A stretch of DNA of 64,000 bases from Bacteroides sp. (lineage in GTDB: Bacteria; Bacteroidota; Bacteroidia; Bacteroidales; Muribaculaceae), in contig JAAVCX010000025.1 in NCBI GenBank assembly GCA_014802105.1, forward strand, positions 1 to 64,000. The letters are read 5' to 3'. The first letter of the stretch is position 1. Each line of letters starts with the position of its first letter. The translations under genes were made by a program, and so were the position numbers. Shown here one piece after another: positions 8,346 through 17,120 of the stretch. The notes under the pieces are model-generated. The model was not told the DNA's origin, did not search any database, and saw only the letters and a list, made by a program, of their open reading frames with translations.

Positions 8346-10673
8346 TCAGGGGCGGGTGGGGGTGAGGTAGACCCTGTAGGAACGGATGGCTCCGGGGGTA
8401 TCGGTCTCCATGCGCGGAAGATATTGCAGGCCGCTGACAGTCTGCTCTTTGCCGAGATCTATCAGGATGACGTGAGGATAAGGCTTGCCCTTGGCGGTGG
8501 TCCAGGAGGTCGACTCCTGGAGATCGAAGGCTTTCTCGGCGGTAAGATTGGACGAGCGGTCTTCGCTGTCGGCATAGACGGCTTTCCAGGACTCTCGGGG
8601 CAGGCGGTTGCCTTGTGGGTCGAGCAGATAGAGCTCGGCTATCGCTGAAATGCTATCGTTGCCATAGCCGTCGAGAAGCTCGAGCGTAAGATAACGTCCG
8701 TTGACTTGAGAGGTGAATGAAACCTCCTGCCATCCGTTGCCCGGAGCGAAGCGGCCGTCGGCTACGGGAGCGATCTTGGCAAGCTGCGGGGCCTTGGAGC
8801 GTTTTTTCTTATCGCTTGTGTTGAGCTTGTTCAGTATCGGGGCCTCAAGTCCCTCTGATGACGGGTGTCGCGGGCCTATCACATCCATGACCATTATCTC
8901 GTTGGTGCCCTCTTTTAGCCAGCATCCGGGGGTGTAGAGTGTCTGCTGAGGGCCTATCTCCCAGATGCGTCCGAGGCCGTGGCCGTTAACATATACCAGC
9001 CCCTTGCCCCATGACGAGAAGTCGAGGAAGGTGTCGCCGGGTGTCTCCACTTCAAAAGTGCCGCGATAGACGCCGCGTGGCATACGCCCGTTATCGTCCG
9101 GGCTGAAAGCTCCGGCCGGATAGTAGGTGAGAGATGAGTAATAGCTCTCACTGTCGGGCAGGGGATAGATCTGCCAGCCTCGTAGCTCCCGTTCGCCCAA
9201 GGTCACTTTTTCGGTAATGCCTTTGTAGTCTTTGATAGCCCTGCCGAAGTTTATGCGTCCCGTAGCTTCGACAAGCAGGTCGAGCTGAGTGCTGTCGGCC
9301 AACGATGGCAATATGAGCGAGTTTTCGCCCTTTCGCCGGTCGAGGGTTCCGATGAATCGACCGTCAAGAAAGATCTGGGCGAAGTCGTGGGGCTCGGTCA
9401 CCGTGAGTCTCAGACTGTCGGCGGAAGGGCCGATGACAGTGCGGTAGACGAGTGATCCGAAGCCTTGGCCGAGATCCTCCATGGTCAGGATTGTGTCGCT
9501 TGTCACGGGTGAGGGGAGCCGGGTGAACAGAGGGGCTACTTCGGTGAGTTCAAAGGGGGCTATTCTCACTGTCGGGATGCTGTCGGGGACAGGCGGCAGG
9601 GCTCCGTTCTCACAGTAGCGGGCCAGGGCAGAGCGCAGTTGATGATATTTGGAGGTCGGGCGTCCATACTCGTTGACAGGTGCATCGTAGTCGTAAGAGG
9701 TCACGTCGGGAGCATAGCCCGGCGAGTTGGCCCCTGCCCAGTGGCCCCAATTGGTACCTCCGTGAGTCATATATAGAGAAAAAGAGATACCTTTTGAGAG
9801 CATTTCGTCGATGCCGGCTATCATCTTGTCGGCACTGCGTGTCTCGTGGCGGGCACCCCATTTGTCAAACCATCCGCTCCAGAACTCCGAGCACATCAGC
9901 GGGGAGCCGGGGCGCTCCTGTCTGAGACGTTCAAACTGTTTGTCTATATCGGCTCCCGTGCCGAAATTCATTGTCCACACCAGGTCGTCGAGCCCGTTTT
10001 TCAGGAAGTTGGACGACCAGTCACACTGGAATAACACCACGTCGCCGTAGAGGTCTCTCAGGGTGTCGCGTATCTCGGCCACGTAGGGTTTGTCGGTGCC
10101 ATACGATCCATACTCGTTCTCGACCTGCACCATGATGATAGGCCCTCCATTGGAGATCGTGAGGTCGGCCACACGGTCGGCCACCTGTCGCTCAAAGAGT
10201 TTCACGCGTTCCATGAAGTAGGGGTCGCGCTCGCGCAGGGATATATCTTTTTTCCTGAGCAGCCACCACGGGAGTCCGCCCATCTCCCACTCGGCACAGA
10301 CATAGGGCCCCGGACGGAGTATGACTTTCATGTCGTTGGCCTGACACAGTTTGACAAACTCCCTCAGATCGCTCTGTCCGCTGAAATCCCATTGGTCGGG
10401 CTCGGGCTCGTGGAGGTTCCAGAATACGTAGAGACACACAGTGTTCATCCCCAGGGCCTTGCACATCTTGATGCGGTGGTCCCAGTAAGGACGCGGTATG
10501 CGGGGATAGTGAAGCTCGGCAGCCTTGATGACAAAAGGAGAGCCATTGAGCATGAAGGTCGAGTCGCCGATCTCAAAAGAGGGGCTGACGGTCTCTTCGG
10601 CTCTGAGCCGGCTGGCAGGAAGTGTCAAAACCGCTGTCGAGAGCAGCATCGAGAACAGTAGTCTGCGTGTCAT
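8346..10673 (-). CDS. Secreted beta-galactosidase, glycoside hydrolase family 35
   Basis: 775 residues with an N-terminal signal peptide (about 1-25). The GH35 TIM barrel shows ELHYPRIPRPYW, NTVCLYVFWNLHEP, the acid/base E187 in VENEYGSYG and the nucleophile E263 in CSEFWSGWFDKWG. Beta-sandwich domains follow (about 400-600), and the C-terminus (about 640-775) looks like a discoidin/F5-8C-type carbohydrate-binding module. It removes terminal beta-galactose from glycans in the periplasm or on the surface. The GH2 gene lies 21 bp upstream on the same strand, so both probably form one operon acting on the same galactosides. Confidence 0.94.
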   Translation of the reverse strand: MTRRLLFSMLLSTAVLTLPASRLRAEETVSPSFEIGDSTFMLNGSPFVIKAAELHYPRIPRPYWDHRIKMCKALGMNTVCLYVFWNLHEPEPDQWDFSGQSDLREFVKLCQANDMKVILRPGPYVCAEWEMGGLPWWLLRKKDISLRERDPYFMERVKLFERQVADRVADLTISNGGPIIMVQVENEYGSYGTDKPYVAEIRDTLRDLYGDVVLFQCDWSSNFLKNGLDDLVWTMNFGTGADIDKQFERLRQERPGSPLMCSEFWSGWFDKWGARHETRSADKMIAGIDEMLSKGISFSLYMTHGGTNWGHWAGANSPGYAPDVTSYDYDAPVNEYGRPTSKYHQLRSALARYCENGALPPVPDSIPTVRIAPFELTEVAPLFTRLPSPVTSDTILTMEDLGQGFGSLVYRTVIGPSADSLRLTVTEPHDFAQIFLDGRFIGTLDRRKGENSLILPSLADSTQLDLLVEATGRINFGRAIKDYKGITEKVTLGERELRGWQIYPLPDSESYYSSLTYYPAGAFSPDDNGRMPRGVYRGTFEVETPGDTFLDFSSWGKGLVYVNGHGLGRIWEIGPQQTLYTPGCWLKEGTNEIMVMDVIGPRHPSSEGLEAPILNKLNTSDKKKRSKAPQLAKIAPVADGRFAPGNGWQEVSFTSQVNGRYLTLELLDGYGNDSISAIAELYLLDPQGNRLPRESWKAVYADSEDRSSNLTAEKAFDLQESTSWTTAKGKPYPHVILIDLGKEQTVSGLQYLPRMETDTPGAIRSYRVYLTPTRP

Positions 10674-10694
10674 GTAGTGGAGGGAAACGGTTTG

Positions 10695-13133
10695 TTACTC
10701 TACATTTATCGTGGTTTTGGCGGGGCGGACACCCGGAGCCGAGGCCGTGAATACTATCTCGCCGGGGGTCTTTCCGGCTCGCACTATGGCGGTCGCCGCG
10801 CCGCTGAACAGATCCATCTCGGGTGACTGGAATGGGAGCAGGCATGTGGGGTCGCCGTTGGCAGTGGCTTCGAAAGCCCCCTGACCCTCTACCTTAAATT
10901 TCACCCGGCGCGAGTCGGTGGGTACCGGGTTGCCATCCTTATCGGCCACGCTTACCGTGAGATAGACGAGCTCCTCGCCGTCCCCCTTGATAGTGGAGCG
11001 CGACGGAGTGACCACCAGATGGTGAGGGCGTCCGGCAGTCCTGATGACCTTCTCGGCGGCGGCGTTGCCGTCGTTGTCGTATGCCACTACTTTCAATTCG
11101 CCCGGCTCATATCGGGTGTCCATCCACATCAGTCGGTAGCGGTGTTGGAGCGTAGAGTCGTTTTTCTCTCTGAGACCCTGACTCTTGCCGTTGATGAAGA
11201 GCTCGGCTTTAGGATAGGAGGTGTAGACAAATACAGGTGTCACCTCACCCTCGCGCCCCTTCCAGTTCCAATGGGGGAGTATATGGAGGGTCGGTTCGGC
11301 GGTGTTCCATTTCGACCGGTAGAGCCAGAAACGGTCTTTGGGAAGCGAAGCGAGATCTATGATGCCAAACACCGAGCTGTGGCTGGGCCAGGCGTCGGTG
11401 TCGTAGGGCGAAGGCTCGCCGAGATAGTCGAAACCTGTCCAGACAAACTGACCGATCACCCAGGGATAATCGTCGTCGGCGGCAAAGTCAATGTCGGGGG
11501 TGTTGCTCCACGAGCATGACTCGTTGTCGTAGGAGTTGCTCTGGTTGTCGGGGTGGAGCACAGTGTTGTGTTCCTTGAAGTTGACAGGAAAGTGATAGAC
11601 ACCTCGGCTCGATACGGTAGAGGCTGTCTCAGAGCCGAGAATAAGTTTCTGAGGGAGCTTGTCGTAGGCTTCCTGATAGCGTTGAGGCTTGTAGTTGAAC
11701 CCGGGGATGTCAAGATAGGATGCAAAACCGTTGTGGAGCACACCCTTGATCTGGTCCATGCCGCTGGTGACGGGACGTGTGGGATCGAGTTTCTTGACAA
11801 GATCCTGGAGCATCACGAGTTCGCCCATACCGGGGGTGCCCCATTGGCTCGGCACCTCGTTGCCTACCGACCACATCACTACCGAGGGATTGTTGCGATA
11901 TTGCTCTACCATATTGGTGATGTCGCGCTCGGCCCAGTCTTTGAAAACGGCACCGTAGCCGTTGCGCGATTTGGGCCGGTAGCCCCAGTCGTCAAACGGC
12001 TCGACCATGAGCATGATGCCCATCTCGTCACAGAGTTCTACCAGCTCGGGGGCCGGCATGTTATGGGAGGTGCGTATGGAGTTGGCACCCATATCCTTGA
12101 GCAATTCAAGCTGATGGCGCAGGGCCGATCGGTTGACGGCCGCGCCGAGCGGGCCGAGGTCGTGGTGGTTGCAGACGCCCTTGAACTTCACAGACTCACC
12201 GTTAAGGAAAAATCCCTTTTCGGGTACATACTCGATGGAGCGTATGCCGAAACGGGTGTCGTAGCTGTCGACCTCCTTGCCCTCGACACTCAGAGTGGTG
12301 TGGGCGGTGTAGAGAGCCGGATTTTCGGGACTCCAGAGATCGGGACGGTCTATCAGGAAATTTTGGACAAATTTCTGTCCGCGCGAGTAGTAGATAGTCT
12401 TGTCGGAGGCCACTTCCTTGCCGCTGGGATCGGTGATGCGGGTGTCGACGGTGACCTGCTGATATTTGCTCGTCTTGTCGACACGCGCTCCCGCTATCTT
12501 CATCTCGAGACGCACAGTGGCATGATCTTTATTGACCTGGGGAGTGGTGATGTAGGTGCCCCACACCGGGATGTGTATCTTGTCGGTGGTGACCACGTGG
12601 ACGTTGCGGTAGAGACCGGCGCCGGGATACCAGCGCGATTGTTGCTCTTTGTTTTCGAGCGCGACTTCGAGGTGGTTTTTGCCAGGCACGGCCACGCCGG
12701 TGGCATCGAGATAAAACGAGTTGTAACCGTAGGGCCACCCACCGAGCGGCTTGCCGTTGAGGGTGACTTCGGAGTTGCTCATGGCACCGTCAAAGACAAG
12801 TGTAATGGCTCTGCCGGCTGTGTCGGGTAGCTCGAAATCAATGCGGTAGAAGCCTTTGCCTATGAACGGGAGGCCACCCGTGCGGCCCGTTTTGGTTGTG
12901 GCTACCTTCTCGCCGTTCTGCTCTACGGCCACAGTCTGGAGGTCATTGCCGCGGTCAAAAGGGCCATAGATAGCCCAGTCGTGAGGCACTCTCACCTGTT
13001 GCCAGCCGGTTGTGGCGGCCGGGTTTTCCTTGGTAAATTCCCACCCCTCGCGCAGAGTCATGACTTTACGCTCGGCATTGATATTGCCCGTCGCGGCCAG
13101 CAACAGTAACGGCAGTAGGCTATATTTTTTCAT
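10695..13133 (-). CDS. Secreted glycoside hydrolase family 2 (beta-galactosidase type)
   Basis: 812 residues with a signal peptide (1-20). The N-terminal sugar-binding sandwich (RVPHDWAIYGPFD, GFYRIDFELPD) and an immunoglobulin-like domain precede a TIM barrel with the acid/base E426 (WSVGNEVPSQ) and the nucleophile E502 (ILGSETAS). C-terminal Ig-like domains (about 620-812) are of the sort seen in Bacteroidota GH2 beta-galactosidases. GH2 also contains glucuronidases and mannosidases, so the substrate is an inference. A TATCTTTG element on the minus strand (13175-13182) is the likely promoter. GH35 follows 21 bp downstream. Confidence 0.92.
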   Translation of the reverse strand: MKKYSLLPLLLLAATGNINAERKVMTLREGWEFTKENPAATTGWQQVRVPHDWAIYGPFDRGNDLQTVAVEQNGEKVATTKTGRTGGLPFIGKGFYRIDFELPDTAGRAITLVFDGAMSNSEVTLNGKPLGGWPYGYNSFYLDATGVAVPGKNHLEVALENKEQQSRWYPGAGLYRNVHVVTTDKIHIPVWGTYITTPQVNKDHATVRLEMKIAGARVDKTSKYQQVTVDTRITDPSGKEVASDKTIYYSRGQKFVQNFLIDRPDLWSPENPALYTAHTTLSVEGKEVDSYDTRFGIRSIEYVPEKGFFLNGESVKFKGVCNHHDLGPLGAAVNRSALRHQLELLKDMGANSIRTSHNMPAPELVELCDEMGIMLMVEPFDDWGYRPKSRNGYGAVFKDWAERDITNMVEQYRNNPSVVMWSVGNEVPSQWGTPGMGELVMLQDLVKKLDPTRPVTSGMDQIKGVLHNGFASYLDIPGFNYKPQRYQEAYDKLPQKLILGSETASTVSSRGVYHFPVNFKEHNTVLHPDNQSNSYDNESCSWSNTPDIDFAADDDYPWVIGQFVWTGFDYLGEPSPYDTDAWPSHSSVFGIIDLASLPKDRFWLYRSKWNTAEPTLHILPHWNWKGREGEVTPVFVYTSYPKAELFINGKSQGLREKNDSTLQHRYRLMWMDTRYEPGELKVVAYDNDGNAAAEKVIRTAGRPHHLVVTPSRSTIKGDGEELVYLTVSVADKDGNPVPTDSRRVKFKVEGQGAFEATANGDPTCLLPFQSPEMDLFSGAATAIVRAGKTPGEIVFTASAPGVRPAKTTINVE

Positions 13134-13174
13134 GGATAAGTAGATTTTGCGGTGACGATAATGTTTTACTACTG

Positions 13175-13182
13175 CAAAGATA
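13175..13182 (-). promoter_or_regulatory. -7 promoter element of the GH2-GH35 operon
   Basis: TATCTTTG on the minus strand, 42 bp before the GH2 start codon. No clear TTTG element is seen at the expected upstream distance. Confidence 0.5.
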
Positions 13183-13211
13183 AGGTTAATAAAGTTTATA
13201 TCATAATTTTG

Positions 13212-13253
13212 CCCCCTCAGGCTGTCGTGTTGTCACGAAATAGCCTGAGAGGG
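13212..13253 (-). terminator. Hairpin downstream of the thiol peroxidase gene
   Basis: An inverted repeat (CCCTCAGGCT at 13212-13221 against AGCCTGAGAGGG near 13242-13253) with an inner CGTG/CACG pair lies between tpx and the GH2 promoter. The T-tract is poor, so it is a possible rather than certain terminator. Confidence 0.45.
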
Positions 13254-13259
13254 CAAAGT

Positions 13260-13288
13260 TAGAGGTTGTTATAAAAAACAACCTCTTA
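13260..13288. repeat. AGAGGTTGTT palindromic repeat, copy 1
   Basis: AGAGGTTGTT at 13261-13270 and its perfect complement AACAACCTCT at 13277-13286 form a 10-bp stem with a 6-nt loop. Related palindromes occur at 15324-15353, 17012-17038 and 54208-54233, with a half copy near 53266. Confidence 0.65.
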
Positions 13289-13316
13289 TATTGTTGACTT
13301 ATCGGAGAGCGGTGGG

Positions 13317-13826
13317 TCACACTTCTTTGCGGAGCACCTTGAGAGCGGCGTCATAGTCGGGCTCGTCGGTGATCTCGTGGACGAGGTCGCGGAAGATCAC
13401 CCGGCGGTTTTCGTCGAGGATGATCACGGCGCGGGTCAGAAGTCCGGCAAGAGGGCCGTCGACGAGCAGCAGACCATATTTCTGGCCGAAGAGGGGCGAG
13501 CGGAAGGCTGAGCCGAAGAGCACGTTCTTGATACCCTCGATGGTGCAGAAGCGACCCATGGCGAAGGGGAGATCCATGGACACGCAGATGACGGTGACAT
13601 CGTCGAGCTTGGCGGCTTCTTCATTGAAGCGTCGCACAGAGCGGGCGCAGACCTCGGTGTCGAGGCTGGGGAAGACGTTGAGCACAACTCGTTTACCTGC
13701 AAAGTCTGAGCAGATGATCTGGGAGAGGTCGGGGCCTGACAGGTGGAAGCAGGGGGCGGTTTCGCCTATGCCGGGCATATTTCCACAGGTGTGACAGGGC
13801 TGTCCTTTGAAGAGTACGGTTTCCAT
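13317..13826 (-). CDS. tpx: Thiol peroxidase (Tpx, atypical 2-Cys peroxiredoxin)
   Basis: 169 residues spanning the whole family. It reduces hydrogen peroxide and alkyl hydroperoxides using thioredoxin. The peroxidatic cysteine is C60 in FPSLDTEVCARSVRRFN and the resolving cysteine is C94 in GRFCTIEGI, the classic Tpx pair. The N-terminus carries additional cysteines (C11, C14, C26), which is more than usual. It starts at an ATG and lies alone between two intergenic regions; a 19-bp tandem duplication sits just upstream (13856-13893). Confidence 0.93.
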   Translation of the reverse strand: METVLFKGQPCHTCGNMPGIGETAPCFHLSGPDLSQIICSDFAGKRVVLNVFPSLDTEVCARSVRRFNEEAAKLDDVTVICVSMDLPFAMGRFCTIEGIKNVLFGSAFRSPLFGQKYGLLLVDGPLAGLLTRAVIILDENRRVIFRDLVHEITDEPDYDAALKVLRKEV

Positions 13827-13855
13827 AATCGTTGAGTATTTTTATTGTTTATATT

Positions 13856-13893
13856 CTGATTTAGATAAGGAGCTCTGATTTAGATAAGGAGCT
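13856..13893. repeat. 19-bp perfect tandem duplication upstream of tpx
   Basis: Two identical adjacent 19-bp units (13856-13874 and 13875-13893) lie between the tpx start codon and the stop codon of the next gene upstream. The lack of divergence suggests a recent event. Confidence 0.85.
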
Positions 13894-13894
13894 C

Positions 13895-15097
13895 TCATCG
13901 GGCGAGTGCTACCGACTGTATAACAATCGTAGGGAGCTCAGGGTTGTATCCGAGTATAACTTTTTTTACAATGCCGTCTTCGGTGGCGACAAGTACCACC
14001 GGCAGCGAGGAGGCTCCGCAGTCGCGCGCCAGAGATCGGGCGTTGAGCAGAAGATGTTCGCCAGGTCTGAGTTGTGGCACCAGGCTCTCGGCAACATCGG
14101 CATTGGTGCCGGTGACAGCCCAAAGGATGTCAAACTCGACCGGAGACTGATTATATGCGGCTCTGACATCCTCGATGACCTTGGGGGAGAATGAGGCGGA
14201 GGGGTCGAGCATGACTATCAGTGTCGGCTGGCGGAATCGGTCGCCGCGATGACGTGTGTAGCGCTCGCCTGTCGACGTGGGGAGCGAGAAGCCCGGCAGT
14301 GGGGTGTCGGCGAGGTTTTCGATGCGGAAGTTAGACTCTCTGAAGCGTTCGAAAGTCTCGGGATAGAGCGAGATGAGATCCTCCTCGGTCATGGGCAACG
14401 GGCGCGTGGCCAATGAGTCGGGATAGTTGTAGGTGACGGTTATGGTCTGCTCGGTGATACTGCCGGGATTGCTCTCGAGGTCTATGCGCAGGGGGGCGAG
14501 AGTCTCTGCGTCAAACCAGAAGGTCTTTTCCTGTATGCGTTCGCCGGTGATATCGAGGTGAGTGTCGAGTCTCAGGGCGTCTCGGCCGTTACACGAGGCC
14601 GACTTGAGCGGAAGGATAGTCCAGGTGGAGTCGGCCTGCATGTCGCGTAGACGGGTGGCTATAAAAGATGGCAGCAGGTCGGCAAACTGAGTGGAGAGCT
14701 GCACGCCGGGAGTGACGTGAGAGCCCGAGCCACTGGTGATGAAAGGGGCTACATCCCAGGAGGTGTGATACTCGCGGAGCCGCCCCGAACGGAAGTTGTA
14801 AAGATTGCCGTCAAAATAAGCGCTCCAACCCTCCGAGAGTCCCGAAGGGGTAGGGAGACTCCATTGTATATGGTAGGCTGAGGGGCAGAGAGTATCGGCC
14901 GGAGTGGGTTCCTGTGAGAGAATGAGAGTGTAGACCACGTCGTCCTGGCGCGAGGGGAGGGTCACGTCATAGCTGGCCGAGGACCTGAAGCCGTTCATTG
15001 ATTCCAGTGCCGAAATGATCTCGCCGGTCTCTCGGGCCGAGCCACATATCGTGGTCATCGACGCTAAGGCGAGTAAAAATGTTAATTTCCCTTTCAT
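13895..15097 (-). CDS. Exported protein with a C-terminal thioredoxin-like fold lacking the CxxC motif
   Basis: 400 residues from the ATG at 15097 (an in-frame TTG at 15103 is less likely). A signal peptide (about 1-22) is followed by a beta-rich region (about 25-240) that resembles a LolA-type or DUF2092-like outer-membrane lipoprotein fold. The C-terminal part (about 268-400) has the pattern of a TlpA/redoxin domain: LPGFSLPTSTGERY, a strand TLIVMLD, and a cis-proline-like LPVVLVATEDG. Where redoxins have CxxC, this protein has SASF, so it should not be redox active. Function unknown. Confidence 0.7.
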   Translation of the reverse strand: MKGKLTFLLALASMTTICGSARETGEIISALESMNGFRSSASYDVTLPSRQDDVVYTLILSQEPTPADTLCPSAYHIQWSLPTPSGLSEGWSAYFDGNLYNFRSGRLREYHTSWDVAPFITSGSGSHVTPGVQLSTQFADLLPSFIATRLRDMQADSTWTILPLKSASCNGRDALRLDTHLDITGERIQEKTFWFDAETLAPLRIDLESNPGSITEQTITVTYNYPDSLATRPLPMTEEDLISLYPETFERFRESNFRIENLADTPLPGFSLPTSTGERYTRHRGDRFRQPTLIVMLDPSASFSPKVIEDVRAAYNQSPVEFDILWAVTGTNADVAESLVPQLRPGEHLLLNARSLARDCGASSLPVVLVATEDGIVKKVILGYNPELPTIVIQSVALAR

Positions 15098-15128
15098 AAA
15101 CAATAGTGCAATAGTTGAGGCAATAGTC

Positions 15129-15327
15129 TTAGAGTGTGTTTACTTTTAAATGATTTTAGCACAAAGAGAGATTTTGGAGAGATTTTTCAAAATTGAAGAA
15201 GGAGCAATGCGGGCATTGCGACTGATGAAACTTTGAAAAAGCTCCCAAAAGATTCTTTGTGATGAAATCAAAAATTATAAGACACACTCTTCATTTATTA
15301 ATTTGGTTTAAAATAAACACACTCTAA
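15129..15327. mobile_element. Foldback (MITE-like) element, type 2
   Basis: TTAGAGTGTGTTTA begins a 22-bp terminal repeat at 15129-15150, and its near-exact complement lies at 15307-15327. Inside, 15151-15192 and about 15230-15270 are also imperfect complements, and GCAATGC/GCATTGC (15204-15219) forms the tip. The whole 199 bp can therefore fold into one long hairpin. No open frame is present. This is the architecture of a miniature inverted-repeat element mobilised in trans. No target duplication is obvious. Confidence 0.6.
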
Positions 15328-15353
15328 GAGGTTGTATTTAACCGACCTCTTAG
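15324..15353. repeat. AGAGGTTGTT palindromic repeat, copy 2
   Basis: CTAAGAGGT and ACCTCTTAG bracket a 12-bp centre, directly abutting the right end of the type 2 foldback element. Confidence 0.55.
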
Positions 15354-15445
15354 TATAACGATTGGTCTTGACCGATGGTTCAGCCGGGGGGGAGGGTTTA
15401 CAAGATGTCGCGCCGGGATAGGAAAGGCAGTTGGGTATATAGAAA

Positions 15446-15490
15446 CAGAAAAGAGCACCGGCGGCCAAAGCCATACAGTGCTCTTTTCTG
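15446..15490 (-). terminator. Terminator of rplS
   Basis: A perfect 13-bp inverted repeat (CAGAAAAGAGCAC at 15446-15458 and its complement at 15478-15490) lies 48 bp after the rplS stop codon. On the minus strand the stem's own right arm supplies a run TTTTCTG. Confidence 0.8.
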
Positions 15491-15537
15491 AAATATCTGT
15501 GTCGATGGTGAGGGATAGTCTCTCAGCGGGAGATCTA

Positions 15538-15897
15538 TCAGGCCTTCTTGGCTACGCGACGCTCCTTGATACGGGCTTTCTTGCCGGTGAGACCACGGAG
15601 GTAGTAAAGCTTGGCACGACGCACCTTACCATACTTGTTGACGGTGATTGAGTCGATGAAGGGAGACTCGAGGGGGAAGATACGCTCTACACCGATGTTG
15701 TCAGAGATTTTACGAACGGTGAAACGACGCTTCTCGCCGTCGCCTGAGATGCGGATCACTACACCGCGATACTGCTGGATACGTTCCTTGTTGCCTTCCT
15801 TGATGCGGTAAGCCACGGTGATGGTGTCGCCGGGCTGGAAGTCGGGGTGCTGCTTGCCGGTGGCAAACGCCTCGTTAACAACTTTAATGAGGTCCAT
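15538..15897 (-). CDS. rplS: 50S ribosomal protein L19
   Basis: 119 residues, full length for the family. L19 sits at the interface between the 30S and 50S subunits. Diagnostic stretches are [44 protein letters not shown] and [20 protein letters not shown]. It is a monocistronic unit with its own promoter (15981-16011) and terminator (15446-15490). The 5' leader is about 75 nt. Confidence 0.98.
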   Translation of the reverse strand: MDLIKVVNEAFATGKQHPDFQPGDTITVAYRIKEGNKERIQQYRGVVIRISGDGEKRRFTVRKISDNIGVERIFPLESPFIDSITVNKYGKVRRAKLYYLRGLTGKKARIKERRVAKKA

Positions 15898-15980
15898 TTT
15901 TAATTGATTTATTATATGTTAGCACTATGCGCAATGTAGCGGGCTGCATGTCCCGTCCAGAGATTACGCTTTCAGGACTG

Positions 15981-16011
15981 CAAAGTTAAGACTTAATTTC
16001 CACACCTGCAA
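15981..16011 (-). promoter_or_regulatory. Promoter of rplS
   Basis: On the minus strand TTG (16009-16011) lies 20 bp before TAACTTTG (15981-15988), the Bacteroidota consensus. Confidence 0.7.
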
Positions 16012-16090
16012 GCCCCGGCTATTTTTTGTTGCAGATTTTTCACGGCTGCAAGGGGCCATAGAAGAAAGACGCTGTTGCTCGGCCGTCTAT

Positions 16091-16222
16091 AAGGAAATTC
16101 TTAAAAATTAAACGTTTAGTAATCCGTGATAGGCTTTTGTACTATCTGTGGCTTTTTTTGACTAAAATCCACTTATTCATCGGTCACCTATAACTATAGG
16201 TTCTCTCTTCATTCATGGATTT
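16091..16222. mobile_element. Degenerate copy of the type 1 foldback element
   Basis: This stretch matches the left and central parts of the element at 35856-36056: the terminal CTTAAAAATTAA motif, the block GTAATCCGTGATAGGCTTTT, TGTGGCTTT, AATCCACTTATTCATCGGTC, and the central palindrome CCTATAACTATAGG. The right half diverges after about 16222. It fills much of the 373-bp gap between rplS and the next gene. Confidence 0.6.
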
Positions 16223-16270
16223 CGGCAAAAACTCATTCTTCTTCAGGGCTTCAGGATGTCTGATGACAAG

Positions 16271-16885
16271 TCAAGACACCCGGTTGTGACGATAGCGATG
16301 AGGACGGCCTGGGGGAGTGGCCGGTTTCCATCTCAGGCGTGTGTGGCGCGAACGGTCTCTTAGTTGTTGGTCGCGGAGAGGAGTGGAGTTATCGCATGAT
16401 GTAAGGATGCCCGGAGTCAAAGGTGCGGAAGTGGGCATGTCTGAGTAGGATTTCTCGCAGGTGTCGGTCACGGCAGGTTCAGATGTAGTCTCAGTGGAGG
16501 CTTCATGTCTGACGGGAGCCCCGGAGGTCATCAAAGAGTGCTTTCTACATTTTGCTTTACGCAGGCGGGCCGCTTTGCGCGCACGTCTGGAGCGGACGAT
16601 CGCGCGGTCGATCTCAGCCTTGAGAGTGAGGAAGATAATGCGGATCTCGGGAGCGATATCATCGAGACCTGAGGTCTGGAGACTACCCTCGAGATAGTCA
16701 TCGATTACCCTTTTGGCCGAAGTGAAATACTCAGCGGCCGAGTCTTGAAAGATAGTCAGGAGTATCTCATCGACACGGCTGAGCAGAGTGTTGTAGAACT
16801 TCCGGGAAACGGGGAGCATGGATTTGGAGCAGGATTGTTTCTTTGCGGTCATCATAGGGTCTTTGAAGTAGATGGTTGTTGACAT
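16271..16885 (-). CDS. Unrecognised basic protein
   Basis: Up to 204 residues; no family recognised. The N-terminal ~105 residues look helical (KFYNTLLSRVDEILLTIFQDSAAEYFTSAKRVIDDYLEG and a later EIRIIFLTLKAEIDRAIVRSR). The C-terminal half is low-complexity and rich in S, T, P and R, ending RPHRYRHNRVS. A TACATTTG element (16894-16901) sits so close to the first ATG that it would give an almost leaderless message, so the ATG pair at about residues 11-12 (16855 or 16852) may be the true start. It lies in a repeat-rich, gene-poor stretch and may be accessory DNA. Confidence 0.5.
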   Translation of the reverse strand: MSTTIYFKDPMMTAKKQSCSKSMLPVSRKFYNTLLSRVDEILLTIFQDSAAEYFTSAKRVIDDYLEGSLQTSGLDDIAPEIRIIFLTLKAEIDRAIVRSRRARKAARLRKAKCRKHSLMTSGAPVRHEASTETTSEPAVTDTCEKSYSDMPTSAPLTPGILTSCDNSTPLRDQQLRDRSRHTRLRWKPATPPGRPHRYRHNRVS

Positions 16886-17035
16886 TGTGACTGCAAATGT
16901 AATGTCGGAGAGACCCCAGAAAGGTGCGATAATGTAGCTCTAAGCGAAATGTCTCGACGGGATGTTCATGCGACGCCATCATCCGGAATATATAATGAGC
17001 AGATCTAAACTAAAAGGTTGTTTTTAAACAATCTC

Positions 17036-17090
17036 TTAAATTATGAAATATGTACTTACTCTGATTAAATTATGAAATATGTACTTACTC
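17036..17090. repeat. Tandem repeat, two 26-bp identical units, period 29 bp
   Basis: 17036-17061 and 17065-17090 are identical over 26 bp, each containing TATGAAATATGTACTTACTC, separated by TGA. Function unknown. Confidence 0.8.
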
Positions 17091-17120
17091 CGAGAGCGCT
17101 GACTCACTCTTGTACACCGG

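Noticed and set aside
11553-12830. Long open frame (425 codons) antisense to the GH2 gene
   Set aside because: The GH2 protein on the other strand is full length with both catalytic glutamates; the antisense frame is composition-driven.
3894-13133. Polysaccharide utilisation locus
   Set aside because: Several glycosidases cluster here, but no SusC/SusD pair or hybrid sensor is present, so the definition is not met.
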